Of a stretch of 64,000 bases of DNA, positions 44,292-54,051 are shown piece by piece. Both the position numbers and the translations under genes were made by a program. This DNA is from DASYTH01 sp036002505 (GTDB taxonomy: Bacteria > Actinomycetota > Actinomycetes > Mycobacteriales > Pseudonocardiaceae): NCBI RefSeq assembly GCF_036002505.1, contig NZ_DASYTH010000121.1, positions 1-64,000 on the forward strand, written 5' to 3'. Under the pieces are notes generated by a model that saw only the letters and a list, made by a program, of their open reading frames with translations, did not search any database and was not told the origin of the DNA. Positions within the stretch are counted from its first letter, which is position 1. Every line of letters starts with the position of its first letter.

Positions 44292-47165
44292 TCAGCTCTG
44301 GTACGCCTCGATGGGCGGGCAGGAGCAGATCAGGTTCCGGTCGCCCTTGGCGCCGTCGATGCGGCGCACCGGCGGCCAGACCTTTGTGGACGATGGGCCG
44401 AGCGGGAACGCGGCCTCGTCGCGGGTGTAGGGGTGGTCCCACTTTCCGGCGATCGAGGCGGCCGTGTGCGGGGCGTTGTGCAGGGGGTTGTCCTCGGGCG
44501 GCCACTCCCCCTGGCGCACCCGCTCGATCTCGGCGTGGATGGCGATCATGGCGTCGCAGAAGCGATCCAGCTCGGCGAGGTCCTCACTTTCGGTCGGCTC
44601 CACCATGAGCGTGCCGGCCACCGGGAAGGACATCGTGGGGGCGTGCAGGCCGTAGTCGGCGAGGCGCTTGGCCACGTCGTCGACGGTGATCCCGGTGGCC
44701 TTGGTGATCGGGCGCAGATCGAGGATGCACTCGTGCGCGACGAAGCCGCCGACGCCGGTGTAGAGCACCGGGAAGTGCTGGTTTAGCCGGCGCGCGACGT
44801 AGTTGGCCGCAGCGACGGCGGTCAGCGTGGCCCGGCGCAGTCCGTCCGCACCCATCATCCGGACATAGGCCCAGGAGATCGGCAGGATGGAGGCGCTCCC
44901 CCACGGCGCCGCGCTGATCGGGCCGACGCCGGTGGCCGGGCCGGCCTCGGGCTGCAGCGGGTGGTTGGGCAGGAACGGCGCCAGGTGCGCGCGCACCCCG
45001 ATCGGCCCGACCCCGGGCCCACCGCCGCCGTGCGGAATGCAGAACGTCTTGTGCAGGTTGAGATGCGACACGTCCGCGCCGAACTTCCCGAAGCGCGCCA
45101 AGCCGATCAGCGCGTTGAGATTCGCACCGTCCACATAGACCTGTCCACCCGCGTCGTGGACCAGACCACACACCTCGCGCACGGTGTCCTCGTACACCCC
45201 GTGCGTGGACGGGTAGGTGATCATGATCGCGGCCAGGTCGGTGCGATGTTCGTCCACAGTGGACCGAAGGTGGTCGAGGTCGATGTTGCCGGCGTCGTCG
45301 CACTTCACCACGACGACCCGCATCCCGGCCATCACCGCGCTCGCCGCGTTGGTGCCGTGCGCGCTGGCCGGGATCAGGCACACGTCCCGCCGGCCCTGCC
45401 CGAGGCTGTGGTGGTAGGCGCGGATCGCCAGCAGCCCGGCGAACTCTCCCTGGCTGCCCGCGTTCGGCTGCAGGCTGACCGCGTCGTACCCGGTCAGCTC
45501 GGCCAGCCAGCGCTCGAGGTCGGCCACCACGGCGAGCATCCCGGCGGCGTCCGCGGCCGGGGCGAACGGGTGCAGCTCGGCGAACTCCGGCCAGGTGACC
45601 GGCTCCATCTCCGCGGTGGCGTTCAGCTTCATCGTGCACGACCCCAGCGGGATCATGCTCCGGTCCAGCGCGACATCCTTGTCCGACAACGCACGCAGGT
45701 ACCGCAGCAGCGCCGTCTCCGACCGGTGCGCGGAGAACACCGGGTGCGTCAGGTACTCCGAGGTCCGGACCAGCCCGGCCGGCACGCTGTCCGAAGTGGA
45801 CACATCGAGGAGATCCGCGTCGGCCACCACTCCGAACGCCCGCCACACCAAGGAAAGGTGCGCGCGGGTGGTCGGCTCGGCACAGGCGATCCCGACATGG
45901 TCGGCGTCGGCCAGTCGCAGGTTCACCCCGAGCTCCCGGGCCGCGGCCACCACCGCGGCCGCCCGCCCCGGCACCCGCGCCAGCACCGTGTCGAAGAAGT
46001 GCTCGTGCACCACCTCGACACCGCCCGCGCGCAGCCCGGCGGCGAGCACCGCGGCCATCCGGTGCACCCGGGTCGCGATCGCCCGCAACCCGTCCGGCCC
46101 GTGGTACACCGCGTACATCGACGCCATCACCGCGAGCAGCACCTGGGCGGTGCAGATGTTGCTGGTCGCCTTCTCCCGGCGGATGTGCTGCTCCCGGGTC
46201 TGCAGCGCCAGCCGGTAGGCCATCGCGCCGTCCGCGTCGGTGCTGACCCCGACCAGGCGCCCGGGCAGCTGCCGCTCCAGCCCCTGCCGCACGGCGAGGA
46301 AACCGGCGTGCGGCCCGCCGAAGCCGATCGGCACGCCGAACCGCTGAGTGGAGCCGACCGCCGCGTCCGCACCGATCTCGCCCGGCGGGCGCAGCAGCGT
46401 CAGCCCCAGAATGTCGGCGGCCACCACGACCTGGGCGCCCCGCTCGTGCGCGGCCGCGACCAGCGATTCATGATCACGAACGGCACCCGAGGCGCCCGGG
46501 TACGCCAGCAGCACGCCGAAGAACTCGTCGTCCGGCAGCCCGCCGGTCAGGTCCGCCACCACGACCCGGATGCCCAGCGGCTCGGCCCGGGTCTCGATCA
46601 CGGCGATGGTCTGCGGGAACGTGTCCGCGTCCACCAGGAACCGGTTGGACTTCGACCGGCTGGCCCGGCGCAGCAGTGTCATCGCCTCGGCCGCGGCCGT
46701 CGACTCGTCCAGCATCGAGGCGTTGGCCACCGGCAGCCGCGTCAAGTCACCGACCATGGTCTGAAAATTGAGCAACGCCTCAAGCCGGCCCTGCGAGATC
46801 TCGGGCTGGTACGGCGTGTACGCGGTGTACCAGGCCGGGCTCTCCAGCACATTGCGGCGGATGACCGGGGGCGTGGTCGTGCCGTGGTAACCGAGGCCGA
46901 TCATCTGGACCATTTGTCGGTTCCGGGCCGACAGCGCCCGCAGCTCGGCCAGCGACTCCGCCTCGGTGGCCGGCGCGGGCAGGTCGACGGTGAACCCACG
47001 GTCCCGGATCGACTCCGGCACGGCGCGCAGGGCCAGCTCGTCGAGCGACCCGACGCCGATCACGTCGAGCATCCGCGCCATTTCCGCCGGGCGCGGACCG
47101 ATGTGCCGGTCGGCGAAGGGGGTGCCGTGCTCGAGTGCGGCGAGGGAAATACGGTCCCGCGTCAT
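44292..47165 (-). CDS. gcvP: Glycine dehydrogenase (decarboxylating), P-protein
   Basis: 957 residues, PLP enzyme that decarboxylates glycine and passes the aminomethyl group to GcvH. The PLP lysine lies in NLHKTFCIPHGGGGPG. MIGLGYHGT and the EKATSNICTAQ stretch are typical. It is fused P1+P2, as in other actinobacteria. Expression is under the tandem glycine riboswitch at 47225-47418. gcvH is 3 kb upstream in the same orientation; gcvT is not in the window. GGAGG precedes the ATG. Confidence 0.96.
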   Translation of the reverse strand: MTRDRISLAALEHGTPFADRHIGPRPAEMARMLDVIGVGSLDELALRAVPESIRDRGFTVDLPAPATEAESLAELRALSARNRQMVQMIGLGYHGTTTPPVIRRNVLESPAWYTAYTPYQPEISQGRLEALLNFQTMVGDLTRLPVANASMLDESTAAAEAMTLLRRASRSKSNRFLVDADTFPQTIAVIETRAEPLGIRVVVADLTGGLPDDEFFGVLLAYPGASGAVRDHESLVAAAHERGAQVVVAADILGLTLLRPPGEIGADAAVGSTQRFGVPIGFGGPHAGFLAVRQGLERQLPGRLVGVSTDADGAMAYRLALQTREQHIRREKATSNICTAQVLLAVMASMYAVYHGPDGLRAIATRVHRMAAVLAAGLRAGGVEVVHEHFFDTVLARVPGRAAAVVAAARELGVNLRLADADHVGIACAEPTTRAHLSLVWRAFGVVADADLLDVSTSDSVPAGLVRTSEYLTHPVFSAHRSETALLRYLRALSDKDVALDRSMIPLGSCTMKLNATAEMEPVTWPEFAELHPFAPAADAAGMLAVVADLERWLAELTGYDAVSLQPNAGSQGEFAGLLAIRAYHHSLGQGRRDVCLIPASAHGTNAASAVMAGMRVVVVKCDDAGNIDLDHLRSTVDEHRTDLAAIMITYPSTHGVYEDTVREVCGLVHDAGGQVYVDGANLNALIGLARFGKFGADVSHLNLHKTFCIPHGGGGPGVGPIGVRAHLAPFLPNHPLQPEAGPATGVGPISAAPWGSASILPISWAYVRMMGADGLRRATLTAVAAANYVARRLNQHFPVLYTGVGGFVAHECILDLRPITKATGITVDDVAKRLADYGLHAPTMSFPVAGTLMVEPTESEDLAELDRFCDAMIAIHAEIERVRQGEWPPEDNPLHNAPHTAASIAGKWDHPYTRDEAAFPLGPSSTKVWPPVRRIDGAKGDRNLICSCPPIEAYQS

Positions 47166-47224
47166 AGGTAGCGCCTCCGGTGTGCAAGGTCAGGCCCGCG
47201 GGCGGCCACCCGCGACCCTCCCCC

Positions 47225-47418
47225 TCTGTCCGTGCCCGCACGACAACGGGCGCCTGAGAGCTTCGCCCAGCACGCTGGACTTGCACCTTCGGCGGGGTCA
47301 TCGACGCCGACGACCCGCTTTCCAGAGGCGTCTCACCCGACGGTCCTGATGCCTGAGAGGTTCCGGGGAGGGGTTGCTCCTTCGGCGCCGAGCTGACTCG
47401 GACTCTCCCGCGCGGGTT
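47225..47418 (-). promoter_or_regulatory. Tandem glycine riboswitch controlling gcvP
   Basis: On the minus strand two aptamers follow each other. Aptamer 1 (about 47338-47418) has GGGAGAGTCC, GAAGGAGCAA and CTCTCAGGCA. Aptamer 2 (about 47225-47333) has GTGAGACGCC, GAAGGTGCAA and CTCTCAGGCG. These are the conserved words of the gcvT motif. A GC-rich hairpin (about 47193-47213) between the second aptamer and the gcvP start is the likely switching part. Tandem glycine riboswitches normally turn on cleavage-system genes when glycine is high. Confidence 0.92.
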
Positions 47419-47456
47419 CCACGACTACACCGCGAAGAGTACCCGCCCGACACTCA

Positions 47457-48020
<564 letters not shown>

Positions 48021-48330
48021 GCGTGCCTCCCCGCGGTGGACCCCCAGAACCCAGAATCACATCCTGGCGATTCGCTCACCTTCGACGGTAAGTCTGCCGG
48101 ACGACCCGGTCAACGCGACTCGCGGGCAAACGACCCTAAACCTCAGCTTCAGGTCCACCGTTACGCCAGACGGCCTATCGCACGTTTTACCTGTTCAGCA
48201 ACCACACGCGGGGGTCCGGGGGGCGGAGCCCCGCCGGCCGGGGGTCTGGGGGCTTGGCCCCCAGAAAACACAGGTAAGGCCGCCCCAGGCGAGCGCTCTC
48301 CGCGAGCACACCTCGCCCCTCACCGCGGCC
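48021..48330. other. Intergenic region with a GC-rich hairpin
   Basis: 310 bp between the MerR gene and DUF151. At about 48208-48267 lies a run of GC-rich hairpins, including CTGGGGGC/GCCCCCAG with a 3-base loop at 48246-48264. This type (GGGGTCCGGGG...GGAGCCCC) is common between actinomycete genes. The rest should hold the MerR promoter. No gene was found. Confidence 0.6.
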
Positions 48331-48804
48331 TTACGTATCGGCTCCGCGGAAGTCTTCCGGGGAGACGGAGTCGAGGAACTCGCGGAACTTCTCGACCTCG
48401 TCCTCCTGCTCGTCCGGGATGATCAACCCGGCCTCCTGGAGCACGGAGTCCTCGGCGTGGATGGGGACGCCGATGCGCAGGGCCAGCGCCACCGAGTCGC
48501 TGGGGCGGGCGGAGACGCGCACGTCGCCGTCGAACACGAGCTCGGCGAAGAACGTGCCCTCGCGGAGGTCGGTGATGCGCACCTGCTCCAGCTCCCGGCC
48601 GAGCGCGCCGATGACGTCCTTGAGCAGGTCGTGGGTCAGCGGCCGAGCGGGCCGGACTCCCTGCTGTTCCAAGGCGATCGCAGTGGCCTCGACCGAGCCG
48701 ATCCAGATGGGGAGGTACCGCTCACCCTCGGTCTCGCGGAGCAACAGGATGGGCTGGTTGGCAGGCAGCTCCACCCGCACGCCCACGACCCGCATCTCGC
48801 TCAT
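48331..48804 (-). CDS. DUF151 (bifunctional nuclease) family protein
   Basis: 157 residues with the full DUF151 pattern: VRVELPANQPILLLRE, RYLPIWIGSVEATAIALEQQ, RPLTHDLLKDVI and SARPSDSVALALR. It is the counterpart of Rv1829. Plant members have nuclease activity; the bacterial role is unclear. GGAGGGAGG precedes the ATG. Confidence 0.92.
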   Translation of the reverse strand: MSEMRVVGVRVELPANQPILLLRETEGERYLPIWIGSVEATAIALEQQGVRPARPLTHDLLKDVIGALGRELEQVRITDLREGTFFAELVFDGDVRVSARPSDSVALALRIGVPIHAEDSVLQEAGLIIPDEQEDEVEKFREFLDSVSPEDFRGADT

Positions 48805-48952
48805 CGGGTTCGCCTCCCTCCGCCGCGTTCTCGACGATATCGCCTCATGTTTGAGGATCGCTCATCGCTGGCTTCGACGCTACCCGCCATCCGGTCACGA
48901 CGCTTGCATTATCTCGAGGCGATCCCGGTCACGTCGCGGCCACGGAGCGGAG

Positions 48953-49675
48953 TTACCCACCGGTGACGCGCCGAAGCCCGGCCTTAACCAGCAACGTATG
49001 CAGCGTCACCGACAATGCCGCCAGCTCCCGCACCACCTCCTCCGCGCGCCCGCGCGAGTCCGGGTCCGGATGCCGGTACAGCGGCGCCACGATCTGCTCC
49101 AGCAGACCGACCTCGCGCTCGGCCGAGGCGCGGAACGCCCGCAGGTGCCGCGGCTCGATGCCGTACCGCGCCAAGGAGTTCACCGTGGTCGCCACGGTCG
49201 CGGACAGCGAGTCGTAGAAACCGGCCGGCCCCGGCCGGATCAGCCCGTACTGCTCGAGCTCGGCCAGCGTCGCGGCGTCGATGCCGGACCGCTCCAGCAG
49301 CTCCTCCCGGGTCATCCGGATCTCGGCGTGCTCGGCGAACGCCGCCGCCGTCGGCAGGCCGTGCTCGACCGGCACCGACACCAGGCCGCGCGGCGGCCGC
49401 ACCGGGCCGGCACCGTCCGCCGCGTCCAGCTGCTCCTTGATCACCTTGAGCGGCAGGTAGTGGTCACGCTGGGCGGACAGCACGAACCGCAACCGTTCCA
49501 CGTCGGCGAGCGTGAACTGCCGGTAGCCGGACGGGGTTCGGGCCGGGCAGACCAACCCTTCGGACTCCAGAAAGCGGATCTTGGAGATGGTGACGTCGGG
49601 AAACTGGGGCCGGAGCCGCGCCAGCACGGCCCCGATGCTCAACCCGTCGCGTTCCGGCTTCCCCGCGGCCGTCAC
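48953..49675 (-). CDS. ftsR: MerR-like regulator of cell division (FtsR, Rv1828-type)
   Basis: 240 residues. The N-terminal winged helix LSIGAVLARLRPQFPDVTIS, then KIRFLESEGLV, GYRQFTLADVERLRFVL and QRDHYLPLKVIKEQLD match Rv1828 and C. glutamicum FtsR, an activator of ftsZ. A long C-terminal helical domain follows. It begins 9 bp after garA, so the two are co-transcribed, as in mycobacteria. Confidence 0.9.
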   Translation of the reverse strand: MTAAGKPERDGLSIGAVLARLRPQFPDVTISKIRFLESEGLVCPARTPSGYRQFTLADVERLRFVLSAQRDHYLPLKVIKEQLDAADGAGPVRPPRGLVSVPVEHGLPTAAAFAEHAEIRMTREELLERSGIDAATLAELEQYGLIRPGPAGFYDSLSATVATTVNSLARYGIEPRHLRAFRASAEREVGLLEQIVAPLYRHPDPDSRGRAEEVVRELAALSVTLHTLLVKAGLRRVTGG

Positions 49676-49684
49676 GTCCGCGCC

Positions 49685-50140
49685 CTAGGAGCCCGATGCC
49701 GGACCGGTGAGGAACACCAGGCGGAACTTGCCGATCTGCACCTCGTCGCCGCCGGCCAGCACCGCCTGGTCGACCGGCTCCCGGTTGACGTAGGTGCCGT
49801 TCAGGCTGCCCACGTCGATCACCACGAACTCGCCGCCCTCGCGGCGGAACTCCGCGTGCCGCCGGGACACCGTGACGTCGTCGAGGAAGATGTCGCTGTC
49901 CGGGTGCCGCCCGGCGCTCGTGGTGTCGCGGTCGAGCAGGAACCGGGAACCGGCGTTCGGGCCGCGCTTGACCACCAGCAGTGCCGAACCCGCCGGGAGG
50001 GCGTCGACCCCGGCCACCGAGGGCTCGGGCGCGGCGGGAGCCTCGGTGCCCTCGACCTCGGCGAGGAAGTCGGCCCTGAAGACGGATGTCCGCTCCGGAG
50101 ACTGCTCCGGCGGGACGCCGGGCCCGTCGTTGGTGCTCAC
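49685..50140 (-). CDS. garA: FHA domain protein GarA (OdhI homologue)
   Basis: 151 residues. The C-terminal FHA domain has GSRFLL, SAGRHPDSDIFLDDVTVSRRHAEF and GSLNGTYVN. The N-terminal tail carries RTSVFRADFLAEVE, matching the GarA phosphorylation loop. GarA binds and inhibits 2-oxoglutarate dehydrogenase and NAD-glutamate dehydrogenase until phosphorylated by PknB or PknG. In M. tuberculosis the loop has two adjacent Thr (TTSVFRADF); here the first is Arg. GTG 50140 follows GGAGGAG. Confidence 0.93.
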   Translation of the reverse strand: MSTNDGPGVPPEQSPERTSVFRADFLAEVEGTEAPAAPEPSVAGVDALPAGSALLVVKRGPNAGSRFLLDRDTTSAGRHPDSDIFLDDVTVSRRHAEFRREGGEFVVIDVGSLNGTYVNREPVDQAVLAGGDEVQIGKFRLVFLTGPASGS

Positions 50141-50264
50141 CTGAGGTCTCCTCCTGCTGCTGACCCTTGTATCTACACTGGCGCTACGCCATCGAGCTGA
50201 TAGAGAGTTACTGTGCAACGTACCCTGCGCGATCAGCCCCGCAGATGGTGCCTCCCCCCAGGCC

Positions 50265-50648
50265 TCAGGCCTTGTCGATGACGGCGTCGTAGGCCTCCGC
50301 GTCGAGCAGTCCGTCGAGCGCGTCCGGGTCCGTGCCGGTCAGTTCGAAGATCCACCCCGCGCCGTACGGGTCGCTGTTGATCAGCTCCGGCTGGTCGTCC
50401 AGCGCCTCGTTGACGGCGCTCACCTCCCCGGAGACCGGGGCGTAGATCTCCGAGACGCTCTTGGTGGACTCCACCTCCCCCGCCGGGGCACCGGCGTCGA
50501 CCTTCTGACCCACCTCGGGCAGCTGGACGAAGACGACCTCACCGAGCTGTTCCTGGGCGTAGTCGGTGATGCCGACGCGCACCCGGCCGCCCTCCGTGGC
50601 GGCGACCCACTCGTGCTCCTCGGTGTACTTGAGATCCTCCGGTGTCAC
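50265..50648 (-). CDS. gcvH: Glycine cleavage system H protein
   Basis: 127 residues. The lipoyl-bearing Lys is K63 in VESTKSVSEIYAPVSGEV. The N-terminus YTEEHEWV and the DPYGAGWIFEL stretch are standard. It carries the aminomethyl intermediate between GcvP and GcvT. It precedes garA and ftsR, as Rv1826 does in M. tuberculosis. GTG start after GGAAGGAAA. Confidence 0.96.
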   Translation of the reverse strand: MTPEDLKYTEEHEWVAATEGGRVRVGITDYAQEQLGEVVFVQLPEVGQKVDAGAPAGEVESTKSVSEIYAPVSGEVSAVNEALDDQPELINSDPYGAGWIFELTGTDPDALDGLLDAEAYDAVIDKA

Positions 50649-50781
50649 CTGCGTTTCCTTCCCGCGGGCCGATTGTCGAGCGGAAGCTTAGAGGGCCCGT
50701 CCGCGCAACGCCGACGGTGTCCAACCAGACGAGGGACATTCAAAAGCCGCGCTCAGCGAGCCTGATACGCGTCGGGTAGCT

Positions 50782-50800
50782 GGTCGGTCACCGGCCGACC
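50782..50800 (-). terminator. Possible terminator after pgsA
   Basis: GGTCGG and CCGACC (6 bp) enclose a 7-base loop about 30 bp after the pgsA stop on the minus strand. There is no T-run, and a second small hairpin (AGGCCTCCGGCCT) adjoins. Weak evidence. Confidence 0.35.
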
Positions 50801-50828
50801 GCTCGGGCAGGCCTCCGGCCTACCCTCG

Positions 50829-51458
50829 CTAGTCGGACCGAACACCGCTCGGTGACCCGCCGTCGCTAGTCGGGTTTTGAATGGCCCTCAGGGTCTGGAT
50901 CACATACAGCAGTCCGGACCAGACGAACAGCAGCGAGCCCCAGATGGTGAACGCGTAGCCGACCGGCCGGGCGACGGTGGCCGCCGCGGAGGCGCCCTGG
51001 GCGAGCAGGAGCAGGGGAAACGCGTACAGCAGCGCGAAGGTGGCGGCCTTGCCGATGTAGGTGACCTCGGGCGGGGCGAAGCCGGCCCGGCGCAGCACCG
51101 CGAGGCAGCCGGCGACCAGCACGTCCCGGCCGACCAGCACGGCCGCCACCCACCACGGCACGATCCCGCGGATCACGAAGGCGACGACCGTGGCCAGCGT
51201 GTAGAGCCGGTCGGCGGCCGGGTCGAGGAGGCTCCCCAGCCGGCTGGTCTGGTTGAGCCAGCGGGCGAGCTTGCCGTCCAGCCAGTCGGTGATCCCGCTG
51301 GCGGTCAGCACCACCAGGGCCCAGCCGTCCGCCCGCGGCCCGAGCAGCAGCCACAGGAACAGTGGCACTCCGGCCAGCCGGATGACGCTGAGCAGGTTCG
51401 GCACGGTCAGCAACCGGTCGGGTCGCTCCGCACCGCGTACCTCCGCCGCCTGCGCCAT
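50829..51458 (-). CDS. pgsA: CDP-alcohol phosphatidyltransferase (PgsA-like)
   Basis: 209 residues with several membrane helices. The complete CDP-OH motif is present: DWLDGKLAR, then G-x3-D-x3-D in RLGSLLDPAADR. It makes phosphatidylglycerol- or phosphatidylinositol-phosphate-type lipids; position near gcvH matches Rv1822 (pgsA2), but the acceptor alcohol cannot be read from sequence. A small gene starts 21 bp upstream in the same operon. Confidence 0.9.
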   Translation of the reverse strand: MAQAAEVRGAERPDRLLTVPNLLSVIRLAGVPLFLWLLLGPRADGWALVVLTASGITDWLDGKLARWLNQTSRLGSLLDPAADRLYTLATVVAFVIRGIVPWWVAAVLVGRDVLVAGCLAVLRRAGFAPPEVTYIGKAATFALLYAFPLLLLAQGASAAATVARPVGYAFTIWGSLLFVWSGLLYVIQTLRAIQNPTSDGGSPSGVRSD

Positions 51459-51479
51459 GCGGCGAGACTACTTCGAGGT

Positions 51480-51695
51480 TCAGCTCGCCCGGCGGGTCCG
51501 GCTCCAGCCGCGGCGGTGCAGATCCTCATTGGTCAGCGAGATGGGCCGGCCCCGGTCGTCCACACCCATCCAGCGCGCCCGGCCCTGGGTGTCCTCCAGG
51601 ACGTACGCGTGCCCCCTGCTCCACACCACGCTGCACGGCGCGGTGGGCAGCCCGTCGTCGGAACCCGTATCCGTGTCTTCCTGTGTGCTCATCAT
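51480..51695 (-). CDS. Small hypothetical protein upstream of pgsA
   Basis: 71 residues, soluble, with acidic N-terminus (MMSTQEDTDTGSDDG) and a compact rest (CSVVWSRGHAYVLEDTQGRA; a basic C-terminus RRGWSRTRRAS). AGGTAGGGGAAG lies before the ATG. It ends 21 bp before pgsA. No recognised domain; coding is supported by position and ribosome site only. Confidence 0.5.
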   Translation of the reverse strand: MMSTQEDTDTGSDDGLPTAPCSVVWSRGHAYVLEDTQGRARWMGVDDRGRPISLTNEDLHRRGWSRTRRAS

Positions 51696-52069
51696 GTGCT
51701 TCCCCTACCTCCATGAGGGGTGTCGTTCGAATTCCCGGTGCGTTAGCGGCTATGCGATGGTGTTCCGTTTAACAGTTCACAACCGTGGCCACCGGGGAGA
51801 CGCGCGTCATTTACGCGGATGACACCGGGCGGCAACCCCGGGTAACGATTGCTGTCGGGTGGGACCGTGAGGTGCTGGGTCCCGCACCCCACTTCGCCAC
51901 AGGCGCACCACTAACACACCCAGTTGATCTTCGTGGTGGTGGGGAAGCAACGTGACGTTGCTTTCCCACCCAGCAAACGATCAAGTTACTTCTCTGCAGG
52001 CCCCAACCACACCGGTCACCGCGCTACCGTCCCACCAGAAGAGCCGCACCCATCACGGATGATGGGCGG
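51696..52069. other. Intergenic region, probable promoters and hairpin
   Basis: 374 bp between two divergent genes. It is less GC-rich than its surroundings and should hold promoters for both. The family II hairpin repeat at 51941-51967 is the only clear structure. No gene was found. Confidence 0.5.
51941..51967. repeat. Hairpin repeat (family II)
   Basis: AAGCAACG (51945-51952) and CGTTGCTT (51956-51963) pair around TGA, extended by GG/CC on the outside. It is flanked by CCCACCC and, on either side, TTGATC and GATCAA, which extend the inverted repeat to about 51923-51984. The same core and right flank occur at 25389-25440. Confidence 0.8.
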
Positions 52070-53398
52070 GTGCTGGAGTCCACCCTGGCCGCCGTCGTGG
52101 GCCGCGAGCAGGTGCTTACCGATCCCGCGGTGCTGGCCGGCTTTGAGACGGACTGGACCGGGCGGTTCCGCGGCCGGGCCCGGCTGGTGGTCCGGCCGGC
52201 GGACGCCGGTGAGGTGGCCGGCGTGCTGCGGGCCTGCCACGACGCACGGATTCCCGTTGTGCCGCAAGGCGGGAACACCGGACTGGTGGGCGGCGGGGTG
52301 CCCCGGGACGGCGAGGTGGTGCTGAGCCTGGCCCGGTTGGACACGCTCGGGCCGGTCGACCCGGTCGCCGCTCAGGTCACGGTCGGCGCGGGCGCGACGC
52401 TGGCCGCGGTGCACCGGCACGTCGCGGCGGCCGGGCTGGAGTTCGGGGTGGACCTGGCCGCGCGGGACTCGGCCACGATCGGCGGCATGGTCAGCACCAA
52501 CGCGGGTGGACTGCGGGTGCCGCGCTGGGGTTCGATGCGGGCCCAGGTGGCCGGGCTGGCGGCGGTGCTGGCCGACGGACGGGTCATCAGCCGGCTGGCC
52601 GGGCTGCCCAAGGACAGCACGGGGTACGACCTGACCGGCACGCTGGTGGGCAGCGAGGGCACGCTGGCGGTGGTGACGGCCGTGCGGCTACGGCTGGTGC
52701 CGGCCACCCGCCGGTGGACGACCGCGACCATCGCGGTGGCGGATATCGTTGCGGCACAACGGGTTCTGACCGCGGCACGGGTGGAGGTGCCGGGTCTGAC
52801 GTCGGCCGAGGTGTTCTACGACGACGGGCTGCGGCTGGTCTGCGAGCACCGTGGCATCGCACCGCCGTTTCCCACGGCGTATCCGGTCTACCTGTTGCTG
52901 GACTGCGCGGGCGACGCCGACCCGCTGATCTCCGTGCTGGCCGGGTCGGCCGAGGTGCTCGACTCGGCCATCGCCGTCGACGAACCGGCCCGGCGGGCGC
53001 TGTGGGCGCATCGCGAGGGCCACACCGAGGCGGTCAACGCCCTGGGCGTGCCGCTGAAGCTGGACGTGGGCGTGCCGGCAGCCGCGGTCGCCGCCTTCGA
53101 GCGCGAGCTGCGGTCGCTCGTGGCGCCGGCCCGACTGGTCCTCTTCGGACATTTGGCCGAGGGCAACTTCCACGCCAACGTGATCGGCGCCGAGGACCCT
53201 GAGGAGCTGACCGGCGCGGTGCTCCGGGCGGTGGCCGCACACGGCGGGACGATCTCCGCCGAACACGGGGTGGGCACGGCCAAGGCGCGCTGGCTACCGC
53301 TGGTCCGCTCCCCCGTGGAGCTTTCGCTCATGGCCGAGACCAAGCGGGCCTGGGACCCCGGCGGGCTGCTCAACCCGGGCGTCCTGCTCCAGCGCTGA
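52070..53398 (+). CDS. FAD-linked oxidase (GlcD/D-2-hydroxyacid dehydrogenase type)
   Basis: 442 residues. The FAD_binding_4 domain shows VVPQGGNTGLVGGGVP and ATIGGMVSTNAGG; the C-terminal FAD-oxidase_C half has LFGHLAEGNFHANV and ISAEHGVGTAKA. This is the glycolate/D-lactate/D-2-hydroxyglutarate dehydrogenase family; the substrate is open. GTG start. Its last 29 bp overlap the remnant of a convergent MFS gene. Confidence 0.92.
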   Translation: MLESTLAAVVGREQVLTDPAVLAGFETDWTGRFRGRARLVVRPADAGEVAGVLRACHDARIPVVPQGGNTGLVGGGVPRDGEVVLSLARLDTLGPVDPVAAQVTVGAGATLAAVHRHVAAAGLEFGVDLAARDSATIGGMVSTNAGGLRVPRWGSMRAQVAGLAAVLADGRVISRLAGLPKDSTGYDLTGTLVGSEGTLAVVTAVRLRLVPATRRWTTATIAVADIVAAQRVLTAARVEVPGLTSAEVFYDDGLRLVCEHRGIAPPFPTAYPVYLLLDCAGDADPLISVLAGSAEVLDSAIAVDEPARRALWAHREGHTEAVNALGVPLKLDVGVPAAAVAAFERELRSLVAPARLVLFGHLAEGNFHANVIGAEDPEELTGAVLRAVAAHGGTISAEHGVGTAKARWLPLVRSPVELSLMAETKRAWDPGGLLNPGVLLQR

Positions 53399-54041
53399 CC
53401 CGGCGAACCAGGACGCCGCCGCCGGCGATCAGGCTGGCCACGATGGCGAACCAGAACGCCACGTGCAGCCCGTCGGAGAACGGCTGGGTGATCAGGCTCG
53501 GGAAGAAGCTGCGCCCGGTGCGGTACCCGGTCTGGTCGGGCGGCAGGTGCGTCAGCGACGGCCCGAGCAGCTGCTGGACCGGGTCGTAGCCGAGGAACGC
53601 GGCGAACAGCACGGCGACCGCGGGCAGCCCGGCGATCCGGGTGGCGTCGGCCGCCGGCACGCCGTGCGCCACCAGGCCGCTGCCCATGGCGGACGGCAGG
53701 CTCGCGGTCAACCCGACGATCATGAGGCTGAAGAAGATCCCGATGGACAGCACCATCGCCGAGTTCTGGAACGTGGCGGTCATGCCGGCGCCCGCACCGC
53801 GCGCCCCGGGCGGCAGGCTGTTCATCATCTCCGCCCGGTTGGGTGAGGTGAACATGCCCATGCCGACGTCGTTGGCCACCAGCAACAGCGCGAACAGGCC
53901 GTAGCCGAAGTCGACCGGCAGCGCGATCAGGCCGAGGAAGGTCAGCCCGGTGACGACCATGCCGCCGGTGGCGAGCAGCTTGGCGCCGTGCCGGTCGGAG
54001 AGCATTCCGGACAGTGGGGCGGAGATCAGGAGTTCGCTTGG
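53370..54041 (-). pseudogene. 5'-truncated MFS transporter (C-terminal part)
   Basis: About 210-220 residues remain of a DHA2-type major facilitator (normally about 480-530). The frame runs back from ATG 54005 through LISAPLSGMLSDRHGAKLL, a conserved loop that lies mid-protein, and meets a TAG at 54042-54044. Six or so membrane segments are left, with NRAEMMNSLPPGARGAGAGM. The break lies about 10-25 bp from the hairpin repeat at 54052-54110. Expression from ATG 54005 is possible, but the transporter would lack its N-terminal half. Confidence 0.8.
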
Positions 54042-54051
54042 CTAACGAACG

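Noticed and set aside
48208..48267. GC-rich hairpin run as an intrinsic terminator for the DUF151 or MerR gene
   Set aside because: On the strand of the genes no T-run follows the stem. It is a common type of actinomycete intergenic hairpin, so it is described as structure only.
51720..51740. tRNA-like GTTCGAATTCCCG
   Set aside because: Resembles a T-loop, but no acceptor, D or anticodon stems can be drawn around it.
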